Part shown: positions 12,626-23,098 of the stretch, in pieces
How positions within the stretch are numbered: position 1 is the first letter of the stretch
Layout: every line of letters begins with the position of its first letter
NCBI RefSeq assembly: GCF_019175385.1
Contig: NC_083341.1
Coordinates: 21,894,203-21,958,202, forward strand
DNA length: 64,000 bases
From: Lycium barbarum
Taxonomy: Eukaryota; Streptophyta; Magnoliopsida; Solanales; Solanaceae
Reading direction: 5' to 3'
Made by a program: the position numbers and the translations under genes
The notes under the pieces: generated by a model
What the model saw: the letters and a program-made list of their open reading frames with translations, nothing else
What the model was told of the DNA's origin: nothing
Database searches by the model: none

Positions 12626-12746
12626 GTCATGTCGGTCCATCGGAATAACGAGGAGTGAATAACCTTAGAAATCGGTGATTCGGCCAGTTCGTTCTTATTT
12701 CCGTATTTTGGCGGGAGCGATTACGTAACGCCTCCTCCTTTATTGG

Positions 12747-12889
12747 CCACGTGTCTTTCCTTGAGTGGCCGGCCTCTGTCAACCGCCTTTTTCCAGTCAC
12801 TTCGAGCCGCATCTCATTAATAACGGGGCAAATGGCGAAATCTGATTGGTCGTCCTCGGTAACCGTGCCTCTTCCATGCCTATATAAGG
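12747..12889 (+). promoter_or_regulatory. Putative promoter of the antisense gene: G-box and TATA box
   Basis: CCACGTGTC (12747-12755) is a G-box/ABRE-type motif and TATATAAGG (12881-12889) a TATA box, about 300 bp upstream of the first exon's ATG. Element C keeps both motifs with almost the same gap (126 versus 127 bases between them), although surrounding sequence has diverged. This argues for a functional promoter driving transcription opposite to gag-pol. No experiment is implied. Confidence 0.65.
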
Positions 12890-13837
12890 CCCTTTACCCC
12901 TTCACTCTTCCATTTTTACGCTCCATTCTTCTTCAACTCCTCCTTATTTCTGCGTTCTTCATCTTTTCCAAAAATAATTGCCTTCGCATTTGACTCGCTG
13001 TTCGATCCACTGGTTCATATTTTGTGCAAAAGGAATCGATTTCGCCATCATCTTTTCAAGCGTCTTGGTTCGAGCGTTGCTGTTTTACCGTCCCTGACTC
13101 ATCAGTTTCTTCACTTCCTTTAAGTTCTATTTTTGAATCCCCCTTCTCTCATACATTCAAGATTTCTGAATCTACTTCCCATGAAGCACCACCGATGTCA
13201 CCGGTATCTGGGACCGCTTCCCCGGCTAGGATCGAGCTCACAGCTTCGGATATAATACCGGCCAAGTTTAGTTTTAACAAGGATCTCGAGGTCGACAAGC
13301 CATCCTCTATTTTGGACAGGGGATACGATGTGAGGCGGTACCCTTCGTCAATTGCCGAGGAGAAACTCGATGTAGTCCGGGCTGACTGCGGGTGGGACAC
13401 CCGCCCGGTAAGGTTGTTTGCACCGGGCTTGGATGAATCAATCACCGATCACCGATAAGGGTTCTTGTTCGTATATACCTACCCTTTTACCCTCAAAATC
13501 GATCCTCTGATTGATCCGGTGATTCTTGATATGTGCCGGACCTATGGTGTGACTTTGGCACAGATCGGCCCGATCATTTGGAGGGTCGTTGCGTGTCTCC
13601 GGCTATTAGCCAACAGCGCCGAGAGGGAATTTACGCTGGGCCACTTGATACGCCTGTACTCCCCGAGGGTCTTCCGGGGCGGCGTAATAAAACTGGTCAA
13701 GCGCAGCCGAAACCCGTTCTTCTCGAAGATGGACGAAGACCGGGACAGGGGCTGGTTAGGACGATATGTCCGAGTAAAAACCGAGGACATCATCCCCGCC
13801 GACTATATGCCGTTCCCGGAGAAATGGAACGATAAGC

Positions 13838-13939
13838 GTAAGTTTCTAATTTTTCGGGCAGTCGTATTTACGCATTCAGTTATTATTTAGTCATTCTTCG
13901 ATCTTGTTGTCTCATTGCTTTCCCTTTGCTTTTGCTCAG
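13838..13939 (+). other. Intron 1 of element B's antisense gene
   Basis: GTAAGTTTC donor and TTTGCTCAG acceptor, 102 bp. Element C has an intron of exactly 102 bp at the same codon (38671-38772). Confidence 0.75.
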
Positions 13940-14068
13940 TCAATGGATACGTTCCCCCCGTTATTCACGATCTGAGCGAATGGGTTACGGCGCTCCTTTG
14001 CCAGCACCCATATGAGAACCGGACATGGGCTCACCTGTCTCGTGGCCGGTGGGTGGCGCAAAACCATG

Positions 14069-14159
14069 GTAAAATTTAATTTTCTTTCATGTTTGTTGTG
14101 TTTTCCGCTGCCCGTGGCCTTTTGAACTCATAACCTTCGCTACCGCTTTTGCCTTTCAG
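14069..14159 (+). other. Intron 2 of element B's antisense gene
   Basis: Donor GTAAAATT, acceptor GCCTTTCAG, 91 bp. Splicing joins ...AQNH to GLPKGSV in frame. The matching intron in element C is 38902-38979. Confidence 0.7.
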
Positions 14160-15094
14160 GCTTGCCTAAGGGCTCGGTGGCCTCGAGGCCGGAATCGGGA
14201 GCCGCTTGTCCTGCACCGTCATCCGAATTTGACACGGCGGGTTCTTCCCGTGTCCTTGACGATGCGGCAAAAAGAAAAAGGACTTCCGAAAAGTCGCCGA
14301 CACCAAAAAGGAAGAAAGCAAGGAGTGTTTCCCGGCCTTCAAGGGAAGAGGCAGAGCCCGATATCATCGTTCGGAGAGTCAGCTCGGTCCCCTCCGTGGC
14401 CCCAATACCGGAGAAGGCGGTCTCCGTTCCGCCCCTTCCTTCTATTGGCGAAGGTCCGTTGATTCCTGCTCCACATTCAGGTGCGGAAGAAATAATTTCA
14501 CCGGCTCCTCTTCGGTCGATTGACTTTGTGGACATTTCAGGTGAAACTTCTTCGGAAGACACTCCCCTGCAAAGGAAAAGATCCGAGGAAGCGATTGCTG
14601 CTGAGGCCGATAAATGGGCAGCTCCAGAATCGGAGATCGGAGCCCCCATGGGCGTTCGCTCATCTCCCGGGTACGAGCCTGCCGTGACTGCGGAGCCCCC
14701 GACCTTTGCTGAAAATATTGAGGCCGCTCCAAGTTCATCCACCCCGGCTCCGCGCGTGGATGACTTTGACGACATGTTCTCGAGGACTCCCCCCGCCACG
14801 TGCGAGGCAGCTGGCTTCGGCCATATTCCTATTCCTCGGGCCACGAGGACGGCCAATCGAACCTCCGAGTCTGGCGCCAGGGATAGTTTGGTGAACATTT
14901 TCCCAGCCCCGAGCGTGGAGCCAAGGAGGACCCGATCTGCAGTAGTTACCGTCCCCGAGGACTGTAGCTTCCTATCGCGTCCGGTGGGCGTGGCGAGCTA
15001 TTTGCGTCTCCTCGTCTCGGATTCGGACAAACACAAAATGACCGGAGTCACTTGGCAGTTCCTTATTAACGAGGGTATGCACGCGGGCAACCGG

Positions 15095-15179
15095 GTAAGT
15101 TTTTAGCCACTTTTGCACATTTTATTCTGAGAATGCCATCCTTTCCTCGCCTAAGGTTTTTGGTTTGTTTCATACGCAG
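15095..15179 (+). other. Intron 3 of element B's antisense gene
   Basis: Donor GTAAGTTTT, acceptor CATACGCAG, 85 bp. It joins ...HAGNR to SVVLVNEAF in frame, just before the coiled coil. Element C's counterpart is 39895-39980, 86 bp. Confidence 0.75.
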
Positions 15180-16034
15180 AGTGTGGTACTGGTCAATGAG
15201 GCCTTCATCCGTGCCCAACACGAGATATATGACCTTCGGGGCCAACTCGATGCCCAAGGCCAAGAGATAGAGAAATACCAGCATCTTCTTCGGGAGAAGG
15301 AGGAAGAATTAAACCGGGCGGTCGCGCTGAGCAACCTTCGTCCCGAGCTTGATGCGGCCAAGGAGGAAAACCATCGCTTGGGGCGTGATCTGGCTGCCAT
15401 TACCGATTATAATCGGAGCCTTGAGGCCGACAAGATCGCTCTTAGCCGGGAAAAAACTCAATTCTCCATGCGGTTGGATGAACTCGAGGCCACGGTTTCC
15501 CAACTTCGGGGGGAACTGGATTCGGTGAAGGCTGATGCTACGGGTTTGTCCGAGAGGAACCGGCAACTCGAGTCTGAGGTTGCTTTGCTCAACGAGCGCA
15601 GCAGGGCACTCGAGGAAAAAGTCGAGGAGCGGGCCCGGATATGTGAGGGTCTGAGAACTGAACTCAAGGGGGCGATTGATGCCAATGACAGCCTCAAGGC
15701 CGAGCTGGATGCGGCCAACCATATGAGAGATGATCTGGAGCGGAACCGGGCTCATTTGGAAGCCAGACTGGCCAAGGCTGAGGACGATTTGGAGGAAACT
15801 TGGAAAAGAGTGGAGACGACCGAGACTCATACCGCTATTGTCGCTGAGTACGAGAAGTGGAAGTCTCGGCGTCTCACCCTCGATCAAGTTCAGCACGGCT
15901 TTGAGGATCTCCCGGCCTTGATACTTGAAGCCAAAGGAATGGAGGAGAAGGCTAACCAAGCTCTTGGGTCCGAGTCAGACGACTCCGAGAGAACCGAGTC
16001 CAAACATTCATCCTCCTCTAGTCATGCCAGATAG

Positions 16035-17005
16035 TGTAGGGCCAATTCTTTGGCATTTTATCTTTTTATTTTGTTTTCATGGGGTTTCATTTTTCCCTCG
16101 ATGTAAAGAATATCCGTTTGTATAAATGAAAAGTGCATCTTTGCTGCTTCTTCGTTCGAATGTTTGCCATTATTTTTGCTGCGATTGTTGGTCCGTTTTC
16201 GGGACAAGTGACTCGAGGTCTTTGATTTATCATGCCCGTTTGGGTTTTGCCCGATTCTTCGAGGGTTCTGTTTTCTCCGGATTTCGAGAGCCATTATATT
16301 TGAAGCCGACATTTTTCTTCGGCCTTGTTTCAGGGCTGGTGTCCCTTCAGCTTTGGCTAACAACGTGGCAGCCCCCGTTTGGGGGTCTTATCGAGTTTTT
16401 GGTCGATCGCCTTTGCTATCTTATGGAGTGCAATTTAACAGAAGTTGTTAACTTTGATAGCTTTTGACAACTTTGCTTTTGTAAACTTTGCTTTTGCAAA
16501 ATGTTTGTATATATGAGAGTACATTTTTCTCCCTTTGCCGTAGCAAATGTAAAGATGGGACACGATTCATTATGATCGTTTGGTCCTTACATTTAGAGGC
16601 TATGGCCGGTGGCCGGGCCTTAGGTTTGCCGTAGCAAATTTTGGATGGGACACGATTCATTGTGATCATTTGGTCCTTACATTAGGGGCTATGGCCGGTG
16701 GTCGGGCCTTAGGTTTGCCGTAGCAAATTTTGGATGGGCGTCACCCTCGGTAAGGGCATAGTATTCCCCCAGCACTGATCCGAGCTCGTGAGGTCGGGTG
16801 AGTGCTGTTGCGTTCTTCGTATTTGTTCGGTAACACGTTGTACTTGCTGCCTGATTAAAAACCTTGTCGGAAAACCCACTTCGGGACAAAACCGTACGAA
16901 GGAAAAGAGTGCAACACGCGTTTTCAGACCTAGGTCCTAACTTCGCCCCACTCTCGATTTCCTACACAGAAAGAGGTTAACAAAAAACCGTGGACAGACC
17001 ATACC
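16035..17005. other. Convergent intergenic region between the antisense gene and pol of element B
   Basis: No ORF of note. It separates two genes that face each other, so both 3' ends and their poly(A) signals should lie here. It contains a tandem repeat (16538-16740). The same spacer is recognisable in element C (40824-41984). Confidence 0.65.
16538..16740 (+). repeat. Tandem repeat of about 96 bp in the 3' spacer of element B
   Basis: Just over two copies. Each has TTTGCCGTAGCAAAT, GGGACACGATTCATT, TTTGGTCCTTACATT and GGCTATGGCCGGTGG. Element C has one diverged copy near 41510-41570. Confidence 0.8.
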
Positions 17006-19921
17006 TTAGCAGTAGTATCTCTTTAGATGGGCCACGTTCCAATTATTACGCAGATGCTGCCCTTCCATGGACTCCAATTGATACGATCCTTTGCCCGTTA
17101 TGCCGATCACCTTGTACGGGCCTTCCCAGTTTGGACCCAGCTTTCCCTCGTTGGGGTTCTTGGTGTGCAAGGTAACCTTTCGAAGTACTAAATCCCCGAC
17201 TTGAAAGTACCGAAAGTTGGCTCTTCGGTTGAAGTATCTCTCCATCCTTTGTTTTTGGGCCGCTATGCGGACCAATGCTCTTTCACGTAGTTCATCTGCG
17301 AGGTCGAGCGTTACGGCCATGGCCTCCTCGTTTGACTCTCCGTTAGTATACCTGAAGCGGAGGGTCGGTTCACCGACTTCTACGGGGATAAGGGCTTCGG
17401 CTCCGTACACCAATGAGAACGGGGTTTCTCCCGTGCTAGATTTAGACGTGGTCCAGTAAGCCCACAGTACCTCCGGTAACATTTCCCTCCAACGGTGTTT
17501 CGATGCTTCAAGTCTTTTCCTCAGGTTTTGGATTATCGTTTTGTTCGTGGATTCTGCCTGTCCGTTGGCGCACCGGTGGTATGGTGTTGATACGATTTTC
17601 TTGATCTTCAATCCCTCGAGGAAATTGTTGACCTTGCCACCCACGAATTGAGGGCCATTGTCACAAGTTATCTCGGAGGGGATACCGAAACGGCATATGA
17701 TGTGATCCCATATGAAGTCAATGACTTCCTTCTCTCTTATCTTTTCGAAGGCCTGCGCTTCAACCCATTTAGAAAAATAGTCAGTCATAAATAAAATAAA
17801 ACGAGCCTTACCTGGTGCCTGGGGTAGCGGACCCACGATGTCCATTCCCCACTTCGTGAAAGGCCAAGGCGAGATTACCGAATGCAGCAACTCCCCGGGC
17901 TGATGAATCATCGGAGCATGTTTCTGACACCCCTCACATTTCCGGACAAAACTCTTTGTGTCCTCGTCCATCCGGTTCCAGTAATAACCGGCCCTGACTA
18001 TTTTTCGAACCAAAGCTTCTGCACCGGAGTGGTTGCCGCAGGTTCCTTCATGTACCTCTCTCATCACGTACTCCGTCTCACCCGGGCCCAAACACTTGGC
18101 CAGAGGACCGAGGAAGGAGCGTCGATACAGCTGGCCATCCACCAAGCAAAAGCGGTCAGCCTTGGTTCGTAGCGATCGCGACTCCTTCGGGTCCTTTGGG
18201 AGCTTCCCATCATACAAGTAGTCGATGTATTTATTGCGCCAATCCCAGGTCAAGCCCATTGTGTATATTTCAGCGTGCCCGGTTTCTATGGCCGTGTTTG
18301 ATAAGTGCACCGTTGCCCCGAGGTTGATTTCCTCCCCCTCGACCGAGGATCCCAAGCTTGCCAATGCATCGGCTTCGCTGTTCTGCTCCCTCGGTATGTG
18401 TTGCATGGTCCACTCTTTAAATTGATGAAGTACCACCTGCGTTTTTTCGAGGTACCGCTGCATCCGCTCGTCCTTCACCTCAAATACGCCGTTCACCTGG
18501 TTCACGACCAGGAGCGAATCGCACATTTCCTCGATCATTTCGGCTCCCATGCTTCGAGCCAATTCCAAACCTGCAATCACAGCCTCATACTCGACTTCGT
18601 TGTTAGTCAATCTAGCAGTTCTAATGGACTGTCGGATGACCTCCCCAGCCGGGGTCCTAAGGACAACCCCAAGGCCGGAACCTCTAAGATTCGAGGCCCC
18701 GTCCGTATGTAGGGACCAAATGCCCGCGATCTTTTCCGAGGTCAGAAAAAGTTCCTTCTCGACCTCGGGGACCATGGCCGGGGCAAAATCTGCCACAAAA
18801 TCGGCCAAGATTTGGGATTTGATGGCTGTCCGAGGCTTGTACTCGATATCGTAGCTGCTAATTTCTATAGCCCACTTTGTTAACCTACCGGATAACTCAG
18901 GTTTATGCATGATGCTTTTTAAAGGGTAAGTGGTTACCACGTATATGGGGTGGCTTTGAAAATAAGGTTTGAGCTTTCTGGAAGCGCTTACCAACGCTAA
19001 AGCCAGTTTCTCCAAATGGGGATAACGGGTTTCTGCATCCCCCAAAGTTCTACTTACATAATAGATAGGGAATTGCGTACCTGATTCTTCTCGGACCAAA
19101 ACGCCGCTCACCGCCATTTCGGAGACTGCTAAATAGAGGAAGAGTGGCTCATCGGACTTTGGCGTATGCAGCAATGGGGGGCTGGATAAGTACTTCTTTA
19201 ATTCCCTTAGGGCCTCCTGGCACTCCGGTGTCCAAACGAAGTCGTTCTTCTTTCTGAGCAAAGAGAAGAAGCGGTGACTCCTGTCCGAGGACCTCGAAAT
19301 GAAGCGACTCAGCGCCTCTATCCGCCCGGTGAGCTTCTGTACCCCCTTTATGTTGTTCAGGACCTCGATGTCCTCGATGGCCTTGATCTTATCCGGGTTG
19401 ATTTCAATTCCCCGGTTTGACACCATGAATCCCAGGAATTTACCAGACCTTACGCCGAAGGCACATTTCTCGGGGTTGAGCTTCATGTTGTATCTGCGGA
19501 GTACATCGAAGGTTTCCTGCAAATGCTTTAAATGGTCCTCTGTTTCCAGGGACTCGTCCTTCACGAAGGCGTGCTTTGGCTCTGACATGGGCCTCCTTTT
19601 TTGCTTGACCGGGGGAAACTTCCCGTCCAAGCTGAGTTTGTGTGATGCTATCTCCGGTGATATACCTGTCATATCTACATGCGACCATGCAAAGCAATCG
19701 GCGTTAGCTCGAAGAAATTCAATTAATTTGCGCCTGAGCTCCGGGGTGCACCCCATGCCCAGGTATACCTTTCTATCCGGTAAGAACTCAAACAAGATGA
19801 TCTGCTCCAGCTCCTCCACAGTTGACTTGGTCGCGTCCAAGTCATCCGGCATGACAAAGGATCTAGGCGTCCCGAAGTCGTCCTCCTCGTGCACTGGACT
19901 CGGTCCAGTGTTCTTTGATTG
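17006..19921 (-). pseudogene. Element B pol: RT (core deleted)-RNase H-second RNase H-integrase
   Basis: One open frame of about 971 codons from the UAG (19922-19924) to TAA at 17006-17008, in the same frame as gag. Residue numbers count from codon 19892-19894. The RT N-terminus reads to KHAFVKDE (114), then jumps to SLETEDHLKHLQ; about 141 codons holding the active site are missing in frame. Element C still has them, including YIDDM. The first RNase H (about 248-365) has Glu where the first catalytic Asp is expected (LAVSEMAVSGVL). The second, archaeal-type RNase H (391-512) keeps D398, E435, D459 and D509. Integrase has a zinc-binding H615/H622/C653/C656 and catalytic D685, D745, E781 (35 residues between the last two). 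It ends ...VAHLKRYYC with no chromodomain. Integration functions look intact but reverse transcription cannot be. Confidence 0.92.
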
Positions 19922-19924
19922 CTA
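19916..19924 (-). promoter_or_regulatory. In-frame UAG with readthrough-type context between protease and RT (element B)
   Basis: On the minus strand the codons are CGA TAG CAA TCA AAG. UAG followed by CAR-YYA is the tobamovirus-type leaky stop context. Gag-protease and pol share one frame across it. Element C has TAG at the same boundary (53278-53280), but followed by AAA ATA AAG. The alternative is removal of the stop by splicing, as known for Ogre elements; no obvious intron is needed here because the frames already match. Confidence 0.6.
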
Positions 19925-22270
19925 TCGGGGGACCTCCCCTCCGGTGGTACCCTTCTCCCCCTGAGCCGGCTTCTCCGGCCGGGGAGCCGCCTCATCTACT
20001 GCGAACATCTCCTTTGCAGCGGGCTGCTCGCCCCGGATGGTTTTCACCCCCTCCGAAGTGGGGAATTTCAGCAACTGATGCAGTGTTGAAGGGACCGCCT
20101 TCATACTATGTATCCAGGGTCTGCCTAGTAATGCGTTGTATTTCATATCCCCTTCGATCACATAGAACACCGTTTGTTGAATGGTGCCATCCACGTTTAC
20201 GGGCAACGAGATCTCTCCCTTCGTGGTCTCACTTGCCATATTGAACCCGCTGAACACCCGGGCCAATGGCACGATCTGATCGAGCAGTCCCAGCTGTTCG
20301 ACCACTCTCCATCGAATGATGTTGGCCGAGCTACCTGGGTCAACCAAGATGCGTTTGACCTTAGTTTTAAAGATAAGTACAGAAATTACCAACGCATCAT
20401 TGTGGGGTTGGATGATGCCCTCCGCGTCTTCGTCGTTAAAGAAGATAGATCCCTCGGTTGAATGACCTCGAGTGCGCTTCTCATGAACAACAGAAATCTT
20501 CGTCCGCTTCATTACCGGCCCTCGAGGAGCGTCAACACCTCCCACTATCATTTTGATCGTATGTTGGGGTTCGTCGGGTTCGGGCCTTCTAAAGGATTCT
20601 CTTTCCTTATAATGATTTTTGGCCCGCTCGCTCAGCAGATCTCGGAGGTGGCCATTCTTCAATAACCAGGCTACCTCCTCTCTCAATTGGCGGCAATCTT
20701 CGGTTCTATGACCGTGGGTTCCGTGATATTCATACACTACGCTCGGGTCCCGCTGACCCGGGTCCGTCCTCAATGGTTTAGGCCATCTCACATCGGGGAC
20801 ACGCCCAATAGCCGAGACAAGTCCCGAAGTACTAATGTTGAAGTTGTACTCCGAAATTTTTGGCGGAACTTTATTACTGACGGAATTTCCGGTATCGCTC
20901 CTAAATGAGAGTCCCCGGCTGTTCGACGGGCGCTCAACCCGCTTGCTGCCCCGTCCGGAGAAATGGCTTGGATTCTCGATTAATTTTTCTGACCTGACAT
21001 TTTGTCTCTCCGAATGGGGATATGGCCGAAATCTTTCTTTCGATGATTCGGACTTTGTTTCATATCCCTTCCTCGGTACCTCGAAACCTCTATTCACTTT
21101 GATCCTTACCGGTGGGAGCTCGAATTGGTCGTCTTCCACCCGAATCTTCGACTCATACCGATTGTGGACGTCGGCCCATGTCACGGCCTCGTATTCTAGC
21201 AAACTTTCTTTTAATTTGGCCGAAGCCACCGAACTTAGCATGTTGAGGCCCTTGGTGAAAGCCTGCGCGGCCCACTCTTCTGGCACCGGGGGGAGTTCCA
21301 TCCGTTCCCTCTGGAACAGGGTGACGAACTCCCGCAGTAGCTCGTCGTCCCTTTGGGTTATCCGGAAAATATCAGCCTTGCGGGCCTGCACCTTTATGGC
21401 ACCGGCGTGGACTTTGACAAAGGCGTCGGCGAGCATTTCGAAAGAAATGATCGAATGTTCGGGTAGATGGTCGTACCATGTCAATGCCCCCTTCGATAGA
21501 GTCTCCCCAAATTTTTTTAGCAATACCGACTCTATCCCATCTTCTTCCATATCATTGCCTTTTATAGCACAGGTGTATGAGGTCACGCGCTCATGCGGGT
21601 CCGTGGTGCCGTCGTATTTCTGAATATCCGGCATCTTGAATCTCTTCGGGATCAACTTGGGGGCCGCACTCGGAGGAAAAGGCCTTTGAATATACCTTTT
21701 TGAGTTTGGCCCTTTTAGCAAAGGCGGAGCCCCCGGTATCTGATCCACCCGAGAGTTGTAAGTCTCGACCCTCTTTTCGGTGGAGTCCACTCGCTGGGCC
21801 AAAGTTTCGAGCATCTTCAGAACCTCGGTGGAGGAACCGGCCCCAGAATCATTACTCTCGACCATCCGCGGCACGTTCCTCCCGATTTCCACCGTACCCT
21901 TAGCTTTTTCCGGCCTCTCTTCACCCTTTCCGCCCTGCAGTTAGGCAATCGCTAATCCTTGCTCGGCGATTGCCGCCCTTTGTTCCTGTAACATTTCAAA
22001 GATTAGACGCAAGTTAATGCCATCGCTTGGTGCGTCCGGTTCTCTCGGGCCCCGACCCCGGGATAATGTAACAGAGTGATGAGTGTTCAGGGGGTCGGTT
22101 GCCGGTGGGACGGCGTTCTCTTGATCTACGGTATTTTGCCGGTTGAGTCCTTCCCTTGAATCAGCGGGGTACGGATCAGCGGGGTTCGGCAATGCCCGCA
22201 GTCCGCTCCCTTCGTTTTCCGCCACGATTTCGACATTATCGACATGACCGGATTGTTCGGCGTCAGCCAT
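19922..22270 (-). pseudogene. Element B gag-protease, one nonsense codon
   Basis: The likely start is ATG 22268-22270 (MADAEQSG); element C lacks the earlier upstream ATG, which favours this one. An in-frame TAA (21941-21943) stands where element C has CAG, so this gag is broken near residue 110. Downstream, counting from codon 21890-21892: retrotransposon gag domain about 78-250 (KMPDIQKYDGTTDPHERV, GALTWYDHLPEHSI, LLREFVTLFQRERMEL); a degenerate zinc knuckle YEYHGTHGHRTEDC (387-400, first Cys replaced by Tyr); aspartic protease with VDPGSSANII (D518) and NALLGRPWIH (586-595). The frame ends at the UAG 19922-19924 that separates it from pol. Confidence 0.88.
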
Positions 22271-22349
22271 TTGGACCGTTTTCACAGAGACGGGTTTTGG
22301 CTTTGATGAATATGGTAGAAATCAAGGCCAAAGACCACTATTATCCTAG

Positions 22350-22366
22350 CCCCACGGTGGGCACCA
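22350..22366 (-). promoter_or_regulatory. Primer-binding site of element B
   Basis: On the minus strand, TGGTGCCCACCGTGGGG begins 3 bases after the 5' LTR. Element C has TGGCGCCCACCGTGGG, the form usual in Tat elements. The priming tRNA is not certain; tRNA-Arg has been proposed for this type. Confidence 0.7.
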
Positions 22367-22369
22367 AAC

Positions 22370-23093
22370 TGTTTACCCCGAAATCGGATAAGTCAATTAA
22401 ATTTGTAAGCGAGTATAGGATATGTGTTTGACTCTTGATATGCACGAAATAGAGAAAATGTGTATGTGTGGGTTGTTTGGTGAAATGGCTAATGATGATA
22501 GTTCGTTAGTCGAATACAAGTGTCTATGAGCAATATAGAATACTTGATAGATTTAATACAATGCAAGCTTGAACAAACGGCCTTGGCCGAATAAGAAATT
22601 AAGAGAAAGATTGTATATATGAGCTATACTATTACAAATGTTCTTTTGAGAGCATGGAGGAACCAACCCCTTAAGGGATGGGCATGAGTTCTATTTATAG
22701 TGCATGCCCCTCTAGTCCTATACAATTAGGAGCTAATAAAATAATATCAACAAGGACATGCCTGCACGGATTTGGTGGGATTGGACTGACTGCACCGTCT
22801 GACACACGCTTGGTAGGTAGTTGGTCATGACAGGACGCCACTGGCGCGTGATCCCCATGCAACGGTCGTCCGGACCAACGGTGGCTCGGTATAACGGCTA
22901 TACGGATGACAGTAACGGATGCTCGGAGAATCGGACTTGGCTGTTTCGGTTAACGGAGAAGAGAGGCTCGTTTAACTCCGGCAAGACCCTTTCCCCGGAA
23001 AGGACCGGGTAGCATCCGGTGTATTCCCGCTCCTTCTCTATAGCCGACTTGTCTTACCACCGGTTTGGTCATATCCGATTTTTACCGTATACA
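22370..23093 (-). repeat. 5' LTR of element B
   Basis: Plus strand TGTTTACCCCGAAATCGG to TTTACCGTATACA, followed by the duplication AGAAG (23094-23098). It is 724 bp, identical in length to the other LTR with about 10 substitutions and no indel seen. Confidence 0.93.
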
Positions 23094-23098
23094 AGAAG

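Larger units (their letters stand above)
13195..16034 (+). pseudogene. Antisense accessory gene of element B (four exons, Transposase_28-like, coiled coil), one nonsense change
   Basis: Four exons on the strand opposite gag-pol: 13195-13837, 13940-14068, 14160-15094 and 15180-16034. Their sum, 2,562 nt, is exactly 854 codons. The N-terminal part (FVYTYPFTLKIDPLIDPVIL, then LLANSAEREFTLGHLIRLY and FSKMDEDRDRGW) resembles the plant family called putative gypsy-type transposon (PF04195), from memory. Exon 3 has a basic bipartite stretch, KRKRTSEKSPTPKRKKAR, which looks like a nuclear localisation signal. Exon 4 is a long heptad-rich coiled coil starting VNEAFIRAQHEIYDLRGQLD. One in-frame TAA (13456-13458) stands where element C has a sense codon, so this copy is probably non-functional or makes a short product. 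Start ATG 13195 was chosen by alignment with element C's ATG at 38011. Antisense genes of this kind are known from Tat elements such as Grande and Retand; their role is not established. Confidence 0.8.
11884..23093 (-). mobile_element. Element B: young Tat-type Ty3/gypsy retrotransposon with antisense gene
   Basis: Flanked by the perfect 5-bp duplication AGAAG (11879-11883, 23094-23098), with two 724-bp LTRs. Minus-strand order: 5' LTR, primer site, gag-protease, in-frame UAG, RT-RNase H-second RNase H-integrase, 3' non-coding region with a gene on the opposite strand, polypurine tract, 3' LTR. The second (archaeal-type) RNase H, the lack of a chromodomain and the antisense gene place it in the Tat lineage. 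By eye the LTRs differ at about 10 of 724 sites (about 1.4%), which at the often-used 1.3e-8 rate is roughly 0.5 million years. Three defects are visible: a TAA in gag, an RT-core deletion, and a TAA in the antisense gene. Confidence 0.95.

Noticed and set aside
14140..14898. Minus-strand open frame of 252 codons
   Set aside because: Shadow of exon 3 of the antisense gene; the plus-strand frame has splice sites, a nuclear-signal-like stretch and conservation with element C.
15309..15959. Minus-strand open frame of 216 codons
   Set aside because: Shadow of the coiled-coil exon 4, whose plus-strand heptad pattern is clear.
20835..21623. Long plus-strand open frame of 262 codons
   Set aside because: It is antisense to the gag coding sequence of element B, low in recognisable motifs, and explained by GC-rich codon bias of the real minus-strand frame.
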